From positions 2,178 to 66,177 of the forward strand of contig NZ_JAFLRF010000007.1 in NCBI RefSeq assembly GCF_017315705.1: a DNA stretch of 64,000 bases, given 5' to 3'. Under the pieces are notes generated by a model, which saw nothing but the letters and a program-made list of their open reading frames with translations, had not been told where the DNA came from and made no database searches. Positions 44,397-55,984 of the stretch are shown here, piece by piece; within the stretch, counting starts at the first letter, position 1, and every line of letters starts with the position of its first letter. The position numbers and the translations under genes were made by a program. This stretch comes from Trinickia mobilis (GTDB lineage Bacteria > Pseudomonadota > Gammaproteobacteria > Burkholderiales > Burkholderiaceae).

Positions 44397-45848
44397 ATGA
44401 ACTACATCTCCACGCGCGGCGCCGGCATCGGCGAGCGCCATACATTCTCCGGCATTCTCCTCGGCGGTCTCGCGAAGGACGGCGGCCTGTATCTGCCCGC
44501 CGAATATCCGCGCGTCCCGGCCAACGAACTCGCGCGCTGGCGCACGCTGTCGTACGCGGATCTGGCCTTCGAGGTGCTGTCGAAATTCAGCGACGACATC
44601 CCGGCCGACGATCTGCGCGCGCTCACGCGCCGCACGTACAAGGCCGATGTCTACTGCAACGTGCGCGACAGCGAAAGTGCCGCGCAGATCACGCCGCTCA
44701 AGCCGCTCGGCGTCGAGTCGGGCGCGCAGTTGTCTTTGCTGGAGCTGTCGAACGGTCCCACGCTCGCGTTCAAGGACATGGCGATGCAGTTGCTCGGCAA
44801 CCTGTTCGAGTACACGCTCGGCACGACCGGCCAGACGCTGAACATCCTCGGTGCGACGTCGGGCGATACCGGCAGCGCTGCGGAGTACGCGATGCGCGGC
44901 AAGAAGGGCATCCGCGTCTTCATGCTGTCGCCGCACAGGAAGATGAGCGCGTTCCAGACCGCGCAGATGTACAGCCTGCAAGACCCGAACATCTTCAACA
45001 TTGCCGTGGACGGCGTGTTCGACGACTGCCAGGACATCGTGAAGGCGGTCTCCAACGACCACGCGTTCAAGGCGAACTACAAGATCGGCACGGTCAATTC
45101 GATCAACTGGGCGCGCGTCGTCGCGCAGGTCGTCTATTACTTCAAGGGCTATTTCGCGGCCACCAAGAGCAACGACGAGCGCGTGTCGTTCACCGTGCCG
45201 TCGGGCAATTTCGGCAATGTCTGCGCGGGCCACATCGCGCGGATGATGGGCCTGCCGATCGAAAAGCTCGTCGTCGCGACGAACGAGAACGACGTGCTGG
45301 ACGAGTTCTTCACGAGCGGCATCTACCGCGTGCGCGGCTCGGCCGAGACCTATCACACGAGCAGCCCGAGCATGGACATCTCGAAGGCGTCGAACTTCGA
45401 GCGCTTCGTGTTCGACCTGCTCGGCCGCGACCCGAAGCGTGTGCTGCAACTGTTCCGCGACGTCGAGGAGCAGGGCGGCTTCGATCTCGCGGCGAGCGGC
45501 GATTTCGCGCGTGTGCGCGAGTTCGGCTTCGTGTCGGGCAGCAGCACGCACGCGGACCGCGTCGAGGCGATTCGCGACGTCCATCGGCGCTACGACACGA
45601 TGATCGACACGCATACCGCCGACGGCCTGAAGGTCGCGCGCGAGCACCTGCAAGCAGGCATTCCGATGATCGTTCTCGAGACCGCGCAGCCGCTCAAATT
45701 CGGCGAAACGATCCGCGAGGCGCTCGCGCGCGAGCCGGAGCGGCCCGCCGCGTTTGCCGGGCTGGAAGCGCTGCCGCAGCGGTTCGAAGTGCTGCCGGCC
45801 GATGTGCAGCAGGTCAAGGACTTCATCGCCGCGAATGTGCGCGATTGA
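44397..45848 (+). CDS. thrC: Threonine synthase
   Basis: A 483-residue PLP enzyme that converts O-phosphohomoserine to threonine. The N-terminal MNYISTRGAGIGERHTFSGILL is typical of the long threonine synthase type, and the PLP Lys is in GPTLAFKDMAMQ. The phosphate/PLP loop is SGDTGSAAEYAM. The frame is open 19 codons upstream through the GC-rich repeat, but the conserved start is at 44397. It is the partner of hom. Confidence 0.96.
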   Translation: MNYISTRGAGIGERHTFSGILLGGLAKDGGLYLPAEYPRVPANELARWRTLSYADLAFEVLSKFSDDIPADDLRALTRRTYKADVYCNVRDSESAAQITPLKPLGVESGAQLSLLELSNGPTLAFKDMAMQLLGNLFEYTLGTTGQTLNILGATSGDTGSAAEYAMRGKKGIRVFMLSPHRKMSAFQTAQMYSLQDPNIFNIAVDGVFDDCQDIVKAVSNDHAFKANYKIGTVNSINWARVVAQVVYYFKGYFAATKSNDERVSFTVPSGNFGNVCAGHIARMMGLPIEKLVVATNENDVLDEFFTSGIYRVRGSAETYHTSSPSMDISKASNFERFVFDLLGRDPKRVLQLFRDVEEQGGFDLAASGDFARVREFGFVSGSSTHADRVEAIRDVHRRYDTMIDTHTADGLKVAREHLQAGIPMIVLETAQPLKFGETIREALAREPERPAAFAGLEALPQRFEVLPADVQQVKDFIAANVRD

Positions 45849-45924
45849 GCGACGCTGATCCGAATATCGAAACAACCGGCCGTAGCGGGCGAGACGCGCA
45901 GCTTCCCTCTAAGCGGCGCCTTGC

Positions 45925-45951
45925 GCGGCCTCTCGACGAGGCCGCTACAAT
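45925..45951 (+). promoter_or_regulatory. Palindrome within the candidate moeA promoter
   Basis: GCGGCCTC (45925-45932) and GAGGCCGC (45938-45945) form an inverted repeat around TCGAC, directly before TACAAT (45946-45951), a good -10 hexamer. TTGCGC at 45921 could be the -35 box, although the spacing of 19 is long. A repressor at this palindrome would block the promoter. Confidence 0.45.
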
Positions 45952-45979
45952 GTCCTTTTAAGACTCGTCCGTCAGATCG

Positions 45980-47236
45980 ATGTCCACGCCTTCCTCCCCA
46001 GCGCCGCGCGCGCCGATGCTGTCGACCGCCGAGGCGCTCGCCACGCTCCTTGCCGCGGCACGTCCCCTTGGCGAAACGGAAACCGTCGCCACGCTCGATG
46101 CGCTGAACCGGGTGCTCGCCGCCGACGTTGTTTCGCCGCTCGACGTCCCGCCGATGCATACGAGCGCGATGGACGGTTACGCGGTGCGCGCAGCTGACCT
46201 GTCCCACGGCGACCGGCGCCTGCCGGTCTCGCAGCGGATTCCCGCGGGCCACGCGCCGCAGCCGCTCGCGGCGGGCACGGCGGCGCGCATTTTCACCGGC
46301 GCCACGCTGCCGCCGGGCGCGGATGCCGTGGTGATGCAGGAGCAAACCCAGGCCGCGGGCGACGAGGTCGAGATTCTGCACACGCCGAAAGCGGGCGAAT
46401 GGATTACTGCGCAAGGCGCCGACATCCGGCGCGATTCCGTGATTCTGCCGGCCGGCACGCGGTTGACGCCGCAGGCGCTCGGACTGGCGGCATCGATCGG
46501 CTGCGCGGAATTGACGGTCACGCGGCGCGTGAAGGTGGCGGTGTTCTTCACCGGCGACGAATTGACGATGCCCGGCGAGCCGCTCAAGCCCGGCGCGATC
46601 TACAACTCGAGCCGCTTCACGCTGCGCGGCTTGCTCGAGCGGCTCAATTGCGAAGTCACCGATTACGGCATCGTCCCCGATCAGCGCGACGCGACGCGCG
46701 CGACGCTGCGCGAAGCGGCGCGCGAGCACGATTTGATCCTGACGTCGGGCGGCGTATCGGTGGGCGAGGAGGATCACGTGAGGCCCGCCGTCGAGGCGGA
46801 GGGCCGGCTTGCGATGTGGCAGATCGCGATGAAGCCCGGCAAGCCGCTCGCGTTCGGCGCGGTCCGCCGCGCAGACGAAGAGGGGCAGGCGAACGAAGCG
46901 TACTTCATCGGTTTGCCCGGCAATCCGGTGTCGAGCTTCGTGACGTTCCTGCTGTTCGTCCGGCCGTTCCTGCTGCGCATTGCAGGCGTGCAGCACGTGG
47001 CGCCGCGCACACTGTCGCTGCGCGCGGATTTCACGCAGACGAAGGGCGATCGCCGCAACGAATTCCTGCGCGCACGCGTGAACGCGGCGGGCGGTCTCGA
47101 CCTGTTCCCGAACCAGAGCTCGGCGGTACTGACGTCGACGGTATGGGGTGACGGTCTAATCGACAATCCGCCCAACCACGCGATCAGCGCCGGCGAGACC
47201 GTGCGCTTCATTCCTTTTTCCGAACTCCTGAGTTGA
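45980..47236 (+). CDS. moeA: Molybdopterin molybdotransferase
   Basis: A 418-residue enzyme that inserts molybdate into adenylylated molybdopterin. HTSAMDGYAVRAADL, ARIFTGATLPPGADAVV, and the MoCF-biosynthesis motif LILTSGGVSVGEEDHV are all present, as is the C-terminal domain IV. It heads moeA-moaD-moaE, which make the molybdenum cofactor. Confidence 0.97.
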   Translation: MSTPSSPAPRAPMLSTAEALATLLAAARPLGETETVATLDALNRVLAADVVSPLDVPPMHTSAMDGYAVRAADLSHGDRRLPVSQRIPAGHAPQPLAAGTAARIFTGATLPPGADAVVMQEQTQAAGDEVEILHTPKAGEWITAQGADIRRDSVILPAGTRLTPQALGLAASIGCAELTVTRRVKVAVFFTGDELTMPGEPLKPGAIYNSSRFTLRGLLERLNCEVTDYGIVPDQRDATRATLREAAREHDLILTSGGVSVGEEDHVRPAVEAEGRLAMWQIAMKPGKPLAFGAVRRADEEGQANEAYFIGLPGNPVSSFVTFLLFVRPFLLRIAGVQHVAPRTLSLRADFTQTKGDRRNEFLRARVNAAGGLDLFPNQSSAVLTSTVWGDGLIDNPPNHAISAGETVRFIPFSELLS

Positions 47237-47303
47237 CGGTGGGCGCGGCGCTTGCCTGAGCGAACCGAGGCATGGCGCTGCAACGTCGAGGAACCCCAGC
47301 AAG

Positions 47304-47561
47304 ATGAAGATTCAACTGAGATATTTCGCAAGCGTGCGTGAGGCGGTGGGTCTCGCCGACGAGTCGGTGGAGCTGCCCGACAGCATCGCGACAATCGGCG
47401 ACGTGCGCGCGTGGCTGCGCGTGCGCGGCGGCGTGTGGGCCGAAGCGCTCGCCGAGGGCCGCGCGTTGCGCATGGCCTGCAATCACACGATGACGGACGC
47501 CGCCGCGCGCATCACCGACGGCTGCGAAGTCGCTTTCTTCCCGCCCGTCACGGGCGGCTGA
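47304..47561 (+). CDS. moaD: Molybdopterin synthase small subunit (MoaD)
   Basis: An 85-residue ubiquitin-like sulfur carrier. It ends in the obligatory Gly-Gly (PPVTGG), which is thiocarboxylated before the sulfur is passed to precursor Z. MKIQLRYFASVREAVG is a standard start. It is 67 bp after moeA and 36 bp before moaE, its partner subunit. Confidence 0.97.
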   Translation: MKIQLRYFASVREAVGLADESVELPDSIATIGDVRAWLRVRGGVWAEALAEGRALRMACNHTMTDAAARITDGCEVAFFPPVTGG

Positions 47562-47597
47562 CACGCGCGACACGGCGCGTTCCGATGGGAGGTATCG

Positions 47598-48119
47598 ATG
47601 AGAGTCCGCGTTCAAACTGCCGATTTCGATTTGACCGCCGAGGTGGCGGCATTGCGTGCGGACAATCCGAAAGTAGGCGCGGTTGCGTGCTTCGTCGGCA
47701 CCGTGCGCGACTTGAACGACGGCGAGAGTGTCGAGGCGATGGAACTCGAACACTATCCCGGCATGACCGAAAAGGCGCTCGAAGCGATCGCCGCCGATGC
47801 GCGCCGCCGCTGGCCCGGGGCCGACGTGCTGATCGTTCACCGCGTCGGCAAGCTCTATCCGCTTGATCAGATCGTGCTCGTCGCGACGACGGCGGCGCAT
47901 CGCGGCGACGCGTTTGCCTCCTGCGAGTTCGTGATGGACTACCTGAAGACCCAGGCGCCGTTCTGGAAGAAGGAAACGACGGAAACGGGCGAGCGCTGGG
48001 TCGATGCGCGCGTGACCGACGACGCGGCGCTCGCGCGCTGGAGCATCGATTCGGGCCACGCAGGTGGGCCGGCAGGCGCGCCGGCCGGCAATGCGGACCG
48101 CGCCGAATACGACGAGTAG
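47598..48119 (+). CDS. moaE: Molybdopterin synthase large subunit (MoaE)
   Basis: A 173-residue catalytic subunit that converts cyclic pyranopterin monophosphate to molybdopterin with MoaD thiocarboxylate. VGAVACFVGTVRD, LEHYPGMTEKAL, HRVGKLYPLDQIV and the catalytic Lys region KTQAPFWKKE are diagnostic. The last 20 residues are a Gly/Ala-rich tail. Confidence 0.97.
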   Translation: MRVRVQTADFDLTAEVAALRADNPKVGAVACFVGTVRDLNDGESVEAMELEHYPGMTEKALEAIAADARRRWPGADVLIVHRVGKLYPLDQIVLVATTAAHRGDAFASCEFVMDYLKTQAPFWKKETTETGERWVDARVTDDAALARWSIDSGHAGGPAGAPAGNADRAEYDE

Positions 48120-48162
48120 GGCGCCGGCCGTTCAGCTGTGATGATGTGAGCGCCCGGAGGCG

Positions 48163-48732
48163 TCAGTGAGCCGGAGTGTCGTCGTCGCTCGCCGTACGGC
48201 CGATGATCTTCGCCGGAAACGGTTCGCCGCGCCGCGCGGGCGGATCACCGCCGCCCTCATCTTGATCGCGCCGTTTGGGCGCGACCCGATCAAGCAAGGC
48301 CTGCTGCTCGGCCGGGACCGCATAGTCCCAGCCGAACCGGCTCAACTGCAGGCTTTGCGCAATCCGCAGCGCCGGCTCCATGAAGCGCACGGCGGCAGCC
48401 GGCTCATAACGGCCTTCGACGGTATCCAAAAAGAGATGAAGCCACCGGCTGAAATGGCGCGGCTCGATGCCGTCGAGCGGCGCATGCGCCTGCTGAACAT
48501 TGCCGCGGTACTGCTTCGCGCCGAGCACGAGGCTGCCCCAGAAAGTACACATCTTTGGCAGATGATCGTCCCAGCGGCCGGCCAGCACCGCGTCGAAGAC
48601 GGGGCCGAGCAGCGCATCGGCGCGGACGCGGTCGTAGAACGCATAGACCAGTTCACGGATATTCGCCTCGGTGGGCTCCATATAGCGGGAATTTGGCGGA
48701 ATGTCCGAAGGCGGCATGGCGGTTGAATTCAT
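48163..48732 (-). CDS. Truncated haemoglobin, group III-like
   Basis: A 189-residue globin with a 2-on-2 fold core of about 125 residues and a C-terminal Asp/Gly/Pro-rich extension of about 50 residues not usual in the family. The pattern IRELVYAFYDRVRADALLGPVF, HLPKMCTFWGSLVLG, and the proximal His region HFSRWLHLFLDTV is that of group III truncated haemoglobins. Likely roles are nitric oxide or peroxide handling. It diverges from an NsrR-like gene with a candidate NsrR site between them, which strongly suggests a nitric oxide response. Confidence 0.9.
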   Translation of the reverse strand: MNSTAMPPSDIPPNSRYMEPTEANIRELVYAFYDRVRADALLGPVFDAVLAGRWDDHLPKMCTFWGSLVLGAKQYRGNVQQAHAPLDGIEPRHFSRWLHLFLDTVEGRYEPAAAVRFMEPALRIAQSLQLSRFGWDYAVPAEQQALLDRVAPKRRDQDEGGGDPPARRGEPFPAKIIGRTASDDDTPAH

Positions 48733-48888
48733 CTGACGTATTGCGCGAATTTAAATGATTCGTTGCGGGTATAAAAAGGTGTTAAAAACGGGTGAAGCAA
48801 ATCTCTGTTTGGTAGAACGTTAAATTGTTATGCCAATCGCTCGACTAGGCGAAATATGAAGCACAATGGCGTTCTGGAAATGCGCTAA

Positions 48889-48907
48889 CCTGCATCTAAA
48901 ATGCATG
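48889..48907. promoter_or_regulatory. Candidate NsrR operator
   Basis: TGCAT-CTAAA-ATGCA (48891-48905) is an inverted repeat. Read on the minus strand it is ATGCATTTTAGATGCA, close to the ATGYATTT-type half-sites known for NsrR. It lies in the divergent gap between the truncated haemoglobin and nsrR genes. Confidence 0.6.
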
Positions 48908-49008
48908 TTATGGCGAAGTCAGATCGTCGGCAACCCTTTGCCCAGCACGGTTTTTGCCGGATGTTAATGGCGCGCGTTGCCGTTGTGCGCCTGACCACCA
49001 TTGCACTC

Positions 49009-49494
49009 ATGAGACTTACCGACTATACCGATTACGCATTGCGCGTAATGCTGTACCTCGCGGTGCGCGAAGACGGATTGGCGACGATTCAGGATATTTC
49101 GGATGCCTATGGCATTTCGAAGAATCATCTGATGAAAGTCGTGCAGCGGCTCGGAGAATTAGGCTGGATCGAAACGATCCGCGGCCGCAATGGCGGATTG
49201 CGCATTTTCGAGCCGTCGCTGCAATTGAGTGTCGGCGAAGTGGTGCGCGCCACCGAGAGCGATTTCGCGCTCGTCGGCTGTTTCGCGGATGAAGGCGTCG
49301 TGCCGCGCACTTGCGTCATCGAGCCGCACTGCCGTCTCAAGCAGGTCTTCCACGAGGCGCGCAACGCGTTTTTCGCGGAGCTCGATCGCCACACGATCGC
49401 CGAGCTGGCCCAGCCGGCCGCACCGCTCGCGGCACTGCTCGGCTTCCGGCCTCTGCTGCCGATTGCCGTCAACGGTGCAGCGCCACCCGACTGA
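49009..49494 (+). CDS. nsrR: Rrf2-family nitric oxide-responsive regulator (NsrR)
   Basis: A 161-residue Rrf2 repressor. The winged helix-turn-helix includes ATIQDISDAYGISKNHLMKVVQRL. Three Cys (C91, C102, C108; C-x10-C-x5-C) are placed as the iron-sulfur ligands of NsrR, whose cluster is destroyed by NO. The conserved start is MRLTDYTDYALRVMLYLA; an upstream frame to 48901 would run over the operator and is unlikely. It diverges from the truncated haemoglobin gene, its probable target. Confidence 0.9.
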   Translation: MRLTDYTDYALRVMLYLAVREDGLATIQDISDAYGISKNHLMKVVQRLGELGWIETIRGRNGGLRIFEPSLQLSVGEVVRATESDFALVGCFADEGVVPRTCVIEPHCRLKQVFHEARNAFFAELDRHTIAELAQPAAPLAALLGFRPLLPIAVNGAAPPD

Positions 49495-49566
49495 ACGAGC
49501 GCCGCCGCCGGACTTGCCGTATTTCAACAGAAGCTGCCCGTTCGCGCGAAAAATCGGGAAATAGTG

Positions 49567-49594
49567 CTTGAAACACGCAAGAGACGCCTCATTT
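49567..49594 (+). promoter_or_regulatory. Sigma-32 heat-shock promoter of clpB
   Basis: CTTGAA (49567-49572), a 14-bp spacer, and CCTCATTT (49587-49594) closely match the sigma-32 consensus CTTGAA-N13-17-CCCCATNT. It lies 30 bp upstream of the clpB start. Confidence 0.85.
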
Positions 49595-49624
49595 TGGTGT
49601 TATTCGAAAATTGGAGGTCTCTTG

Positions 49625-52222
<2,598 letters not shown>

Positions 52223-52297
52223 GCGAACGACGCGATGCGCTGCCGGGCGCGTGACGGCCCGACACGAATGAGCATCGTGCATCAGTGTTGGAAAAGC

Positions 52298-52329
52298 AAA
52301 CACCCCGCCTTAGCGCGGGGTGTTTGTTT
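52298..52329. terminator. Bidirectional terminator between clpB and yidB-like genes
   Basis: CAAACACCCCGC and GCGGGGTGTTTG form a 12-bp stem with a 6-nt loop. T-rich tails occur on both strands, so it should serve both convergent genes. Confidence 0.92.
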
Positions 52330-52408
52330 ATGCGCGAGACAGATGCGTCTGTTGCTCCTCCGTGTGCTGCAAAGCGAGCCCTGAATACCGGGCGCGACGA
52401 TACTGCGC

Positions 52409-52858
52409 TCAGGCGTCCTTCTTGCCGAACAGCCCGCTCGCGAGCGAAGCCAGGCCGCCGGCGCCGCCGAGCGAGCCGAGCACGCTCGACAGATCGAGCT
52501 GGCCACTCGCCGGCACTTGGCCGTCCGGCGTCGCGCTATTGACGACGTGCGGCAGCACCTGCGCGAGCAGTCCCGACACTTGATCGGGCGACACGCCGGC
52601 CTTCTGCGCGATGCCGGAGAGCGCGTCGGAACCGAGCACGCTCTGCAGCGTTTCAGGCGAGATCGCTTGATTCGCGCCGTTGCTGATCCACGAATTGACG
52701 ATGTCGCCCGCGCCTTTTTCGTGGAACTGCTGGACCAGGCCGCTCAAGCCGCCGGGCTGGTTGTTGACGAACTCCAGTGCGGCCTGGATCAGATTCTGGC
52801 TGCCTTCGGGCGACGAATTGCTGCCGAGCAGGGAGGAGACGGTGTCGAGCAAGCTCAT
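52409..52858 (-). CDS. YidB-like DUF937 protein
   Basis: A 149-residue protein of the YidB/DUF937 family, whose function is unknown. MSLLDTVSSLLG, SGLVQQFHEKGAGDIVNSWIS and LPHVVNSATPDGQVP are family motifs. There is no signal peptide. The C-terminus is Gly/Leu-rich and ends in FGKKDA. It stands alone. Confidence 0.9.
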   Translation of the reverse strand: MSLLDTVSSLLGSNSSPEGSQNLIQAALEFVNNQPGGLSGLVQQFHEKGAGDIVNSWISNGANQAISPETLQSVLGSDALSGIAQKAGVSPDQVSGLLAQVLPHVVNSATPDGQVPASGQLDLSSVLGSLGGAGGLASLASGLFGKKDA

Positions 52859-52959
52859 GACGGACTCTCTAGGGCGAACGGCCTCACGCGTGACGCTTGA
52901 TGCCGGTGGGTGGACGGTGCCGCGCGCGGGCGCGGCGCACAGGGGGCGAATAAGGGCGA

Positions 52960-53463
52960 TCAGCCGCCCGAAGCAGCGGCGGCCGACGCCGCCTTGCCTT
53001 TCTTCGACTTCTTCGATGCCTTGCCGCCGGACGCCGCCATCGGCGCGCTCGCGGCGGTGCTGGTGGAAGCCGCTGCCGTCGTCGACGGCGCGGTGCTCTT
53101 CGACATGGCCTTGGCGGCCGGCGCCGAAGCGGCAGGGCTCATCGTGCCCATCGTGCTCTTCGTGCTCTTGCTGCCGGCACCCGTCGGCGGCGCCGACGAT
53201 CCGCCGATCGTCAAGCCTTCGGCCTCGAGCTTCGTCACCGATTTCGTGCCGAGGCCCTTGACGCGATTCGCGAGATCGTCGGCGTCCTTGAACGGACCGT
53301 TCTTGGCGCGCTCGTCAAGGATGGCCTTCGACTTGACGGGGCCGAGCCCCTTCAAGCTTTCGAGCGTGGTCTGGTCGGCAGTGTTGACGTCGACGGACGA
53401 CGCAAACGCCGCGGACATCGTCAGGAAGCAAGCAACGCACAGCAGTAACAGCTTCTTCAGCAT
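52960..53463 (-). CDS. ComEA-like secreted helix-hairpin-helix protein
   Basis: A 167-residue protein with an N-terminal signal peptide (MLKKLLLLCVACFLTMSAAFA). A helix-hairpin-helix DNA-binding domain follows at about residues 25-87 (VDVNTADQTTLESLKGLG, GPFKDADDLANRVKGLG). After this is a low-complexity Ala/Ser/Thr/Lys tail of about 75 residues. ComEA proteins bind incoming DNA in the periplasm during transformation. The basic tail might add non-specific DNA binding. A GTG-type upstream extension is excluded because GGAG precedes the ATG used. Confidence 0.88.
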   Translation of the reverse strand: MLKKLLLLCVACFLTMSAAFASSVDVNTADQTTLESLKGLGPVKSKAILDERAKNGPFKDADDLANRVKGLGTKSVTKLEAEGLTIGGSSAPPTGAGSKSTKSTMGTMSPAASAPAAKAMSKSTAPSTTAAASTSTAASAPMAASGGKASKKSKKGKAASAAAASGG

Positions 53464-53640
53464 GGCAACGACTCCATTGAGGGCAAGGGGAAACAGCCAG
53501 GAACGGACGGCGCATGGCAGCAGGCGCTGCCGATAAGCATAGGACAATTTGCGCGCCCTCTTATGACGCGGTCAGAGTTTGCCCGCGCTGCGAGAGCGGT
53601 GTAAAGCGCAACTGACCCTATCTGACGATTCATTCGAGAG

Positions 53641-55977
53641 CTATTGACGCGGCGTTTCACGCGTGCCCTCCAGCGAGGCGGCACGCTTGGCGCTTGCGCC
53701 GCGCACCTCGAAGCGCACGCTGTCGGCGACGTTGCCGCGGGTGTCGACGAGTTCCAGCACATGCGCGCCGGGCCACGGCAGCCAGGCAACGCGCGACGCG
53801 CTGCCGAGCGCCCGGCCGTCGAGCCGCCACGTGCTGCGTGAGGACGAACCCGGCGCGCGTTCGAACCAGACGCGCTGACGTGCCGGCGGGATGTCGGGGT
53901 CGAGCGCGAAGATCGTGCCGTCGGTCGGACCGGCGATCTGCGGCGCGGCCGCTTGTGCGTTGCCCGTTGCGTTCGGGGTAGCCGCCGCATTCGCGGCCAG
54001 GCCGACGAACGGCGTTTGCGTGCCGGACATGAACCAGTCGTCGCGCGCGGGTTCGAGCGCGTTCTCGAACACGACGTGCGTCTTCACGACGCCCGCCGGG
54101 GCGGCCGGCGCGACGCTCGGCGTGTTCCGGTGGAGATATCCGGCGATCGCCGCCCAGACCGGCGAGGCGCCGCAGACGCCGGAAACGTCCCACATCGGGG
54201 TACCGTCCGCGTTGCCGACCCATACGCCGATCGTGTAGCGCGACGTGAAGCCCACGGTCCAGTTGTCGCGCATGTCCTTGCTGGTGCCGGTCTTCACGGC
54301 CGAGAAAAAGCGCGTCGCGAGCGGGCTGTCGAAGCCGAACGTGCGCGTGCGCGCGTTGTTGTCCGACAGGACGGTCGTCACGATGAAGCTCGCATCGCGG
54401 CTGAAGACGCGGGTCTCCTGGGCCGCCGATTTCGAGGTGGAAGACGCGTCGCGCGGAACCTCGAACGTCGGCCGCAGCGCGCCGCCGTTTGCGAGCGCGC
54501 GGTACGCGTTGGTCAGCGTGAGCAGGTTCACGTCCGCGCTGCCGAGCGCGAGGCTGTAGCCGTAGTAGTCGCCTTCCTGCGTGAGCGGCAGGCCGAGCGC
54601 GGTGAGCGTTTTCGCGAAGCGGTGCGGCGTGAGCATCACCAGCGTGCGCACCGCAGGCACGTTCAGCGACGATCCAAGCGCCGTCCGCACGCTAACCCAG
54701 CCCTTGAAGCCTTTGTCGTAGTTCTGCGGCATGTAGAGGCCGCCGCCGGCGGCGAGGTCGAGCGGCGCGTCGTCGAGCAGCGAAGCGGTCGTCACGCGCC
54801 GCTCGTCGATCGCCTCGGCGTAGAGGAACGGCTTGAGCGTCGAGCCGGCCTGCCGCAGCGCGAGCACCGCATCGACGTCGCGCGCCTTCGACAGCGCCCC
54901 CGACGAGCCGACGTACGCGAGGATGTCACCCGTGGCGTTGTCGATGACGATGGCCGCGCCGTCCTGCACGTTGCGCCGGTGGGCGGGCGCGTTCAATTCG
55001 ATCAGCGTGCGCGTGAGGGTGTCGCGCGCGAAGCGCTGTAGGCGGGCGTCGAGCGTCGAGCGTACGCGCATGCCCGCGCTCGGATGGACTTCGTTAGCGA
55101 CGCGGCGCGCGAAGTGAGGCGCGAGCGCATCCGAATCGGCGGCCGGGGTCGCGACGGCGGTCGCGGCAGTTGGCGCCGGACGCGCAAACGCAAGCTGCAC
55201 GAAGCCGTCGAGGTTCGCGCAGCCGCTTGCCGAATTCATGTCGCGCAGGATGCGGCACGCGCGATCCGCCACTTTGCGATAGGGCGCGTTCGGCGCGCGG
55301 ATCAGCGCCGCGGCGACGGCCGATTCGCGCTCGTCGAGCCCGGACGGCGCCTTGCCGAAGAGCGTTTGCGAGAGCGCGGCGAGGCCGACAGTCTCGCCGC
55401 GAAACGGCACGAGGTTCAAGTACGCTTCGAGGATCTGGTCCTTGCGCCAAGTCCGCTCGAGCCAGAGCGCGCTCGCGGCCTGAGCGGTCTTCTGCGCGAT
55501 CGATCGTTGTCCTGAGCGTTTCGGGTCGTCGTCGAGCAGGCCGGTGAGCTGCATCGTGACCGTCGACGCGCCGCGCGTGCGCGTGTTCCACAGATTGCCC
55601 CAGGCCGCGCCCGCGACGCCGCGCCAGTCCACGCCGTTATGCGCGTAGAAGCGCTTGTCCTCGGAGACGACGATCGCTTGCCGCAGCGCGGGCGATACCT
55701 CCGCTAGTGCGACCCAGTCGCCGCGCCGCTCGCTGCGGCCGACGCGCGTGCGCTCGAGCGGCTCGCCGTCGCGTGAGAGCAGCACCCAGTCGGAGCTGCG
55801 CCAGTCGCTCTTGACGGTGTCGAACGTCGGCAGCGCGACGGCGTAAAGCGGGAGCATCGCGAGCATGGCTACGGCTGCAGTCCGCAGCGTGGCACGCGTC
55901 GCAGCCCGGCGTGCGCCGCAGCGCGGCGGCGCGTCGTCATGCGCTGGCAACTGGAGGGCGAACGTCAAAGTCGGCAT
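53641..55977 (-). CDS. pbpC: Penicillin-binding protein 1C
   Basis: A 778-residue bifunctional peptidoglycan synthase. After a membrane anchor (about residues 33-49), the glycosyltransferase domain has its catalytic Glu at 106 (VVSEDKRFYAHNGVDW) and ASTVTMQL. The transpeptidase domain has S379-x2-K (STLK), SxN at 437-439 (SLN) and KTG at 562-564. A C-terminal BiPBP_C-type domain follows. It starts 7 bp after the stop of the alpha-2-macroglobulin gene, so the two are co-expressed. This pairing is well known (pbpC with yfhM). Confidence 0.95.
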   Translation of the reverse strand: MPTLTFALQLPAHDDAPPRCGARRAATRATLRTAAVAMLAMLPLYAVALPTFDTVKSDWRSSDWVLLSRDGEPLERTRVGRSERRGDWVALAEVSPALRQAIVVSEDKRFYAHNGVDWRGVAGAAWGNLWNTRTRGASTVTMQLTGLLDDDPKRSGQRSIAQKTAQAASALWLERTWRKDQILEAYLNLVPFRGETVGLAALSQTLFGKAPSGLDERESAVAAALIRAPNAPYRKVADRACRILRDMNSASGCANLDGFVQLAFARPAPTAATAVATPAADSDALAPHFARRVANEVHPSAGMRVRSTLDARLQRFARDTLTRTLIELNAPAHRRNVQDGAAIVIDNATGDILAYVGSSGALSKARDVDAVLALRQAGSTLKPFLYAEAIDERRVTTASLLDDAPLDLAAGGGLYMPQNYDKGFKGWVSVRTALGSSLNVPAVRTLVMLTPHRFAKTLTALGLPLTQEGDYYGYSLALGSADVNLLTLTNAYRALANGGALRPTFEVPRDASSTSKSAAQETRVFSRDASFIVTTVLSDNNARTRTFGFDSPLATRFFSAVKTGTSKDMRDNWTVGFTSRYTIGVWVGNADGTPMWDVSGVCGASPVWAAIAGYLHRNTPSVAPAAPAGVVKTHVVFENALEPARDDWFMSGTQTPFVGLAANAAATPNATGNAQAAAPQIAGPTDGTIFALDPDIPPARQRVWFERAPGSSSRSTWRLDGRALGSASRVAWLPWPGAHVLELVDTRGNVADSVRFEVRGASAKRAASLEGTRETPRQ

Positions 55978-55984
55978 GGCAGGC

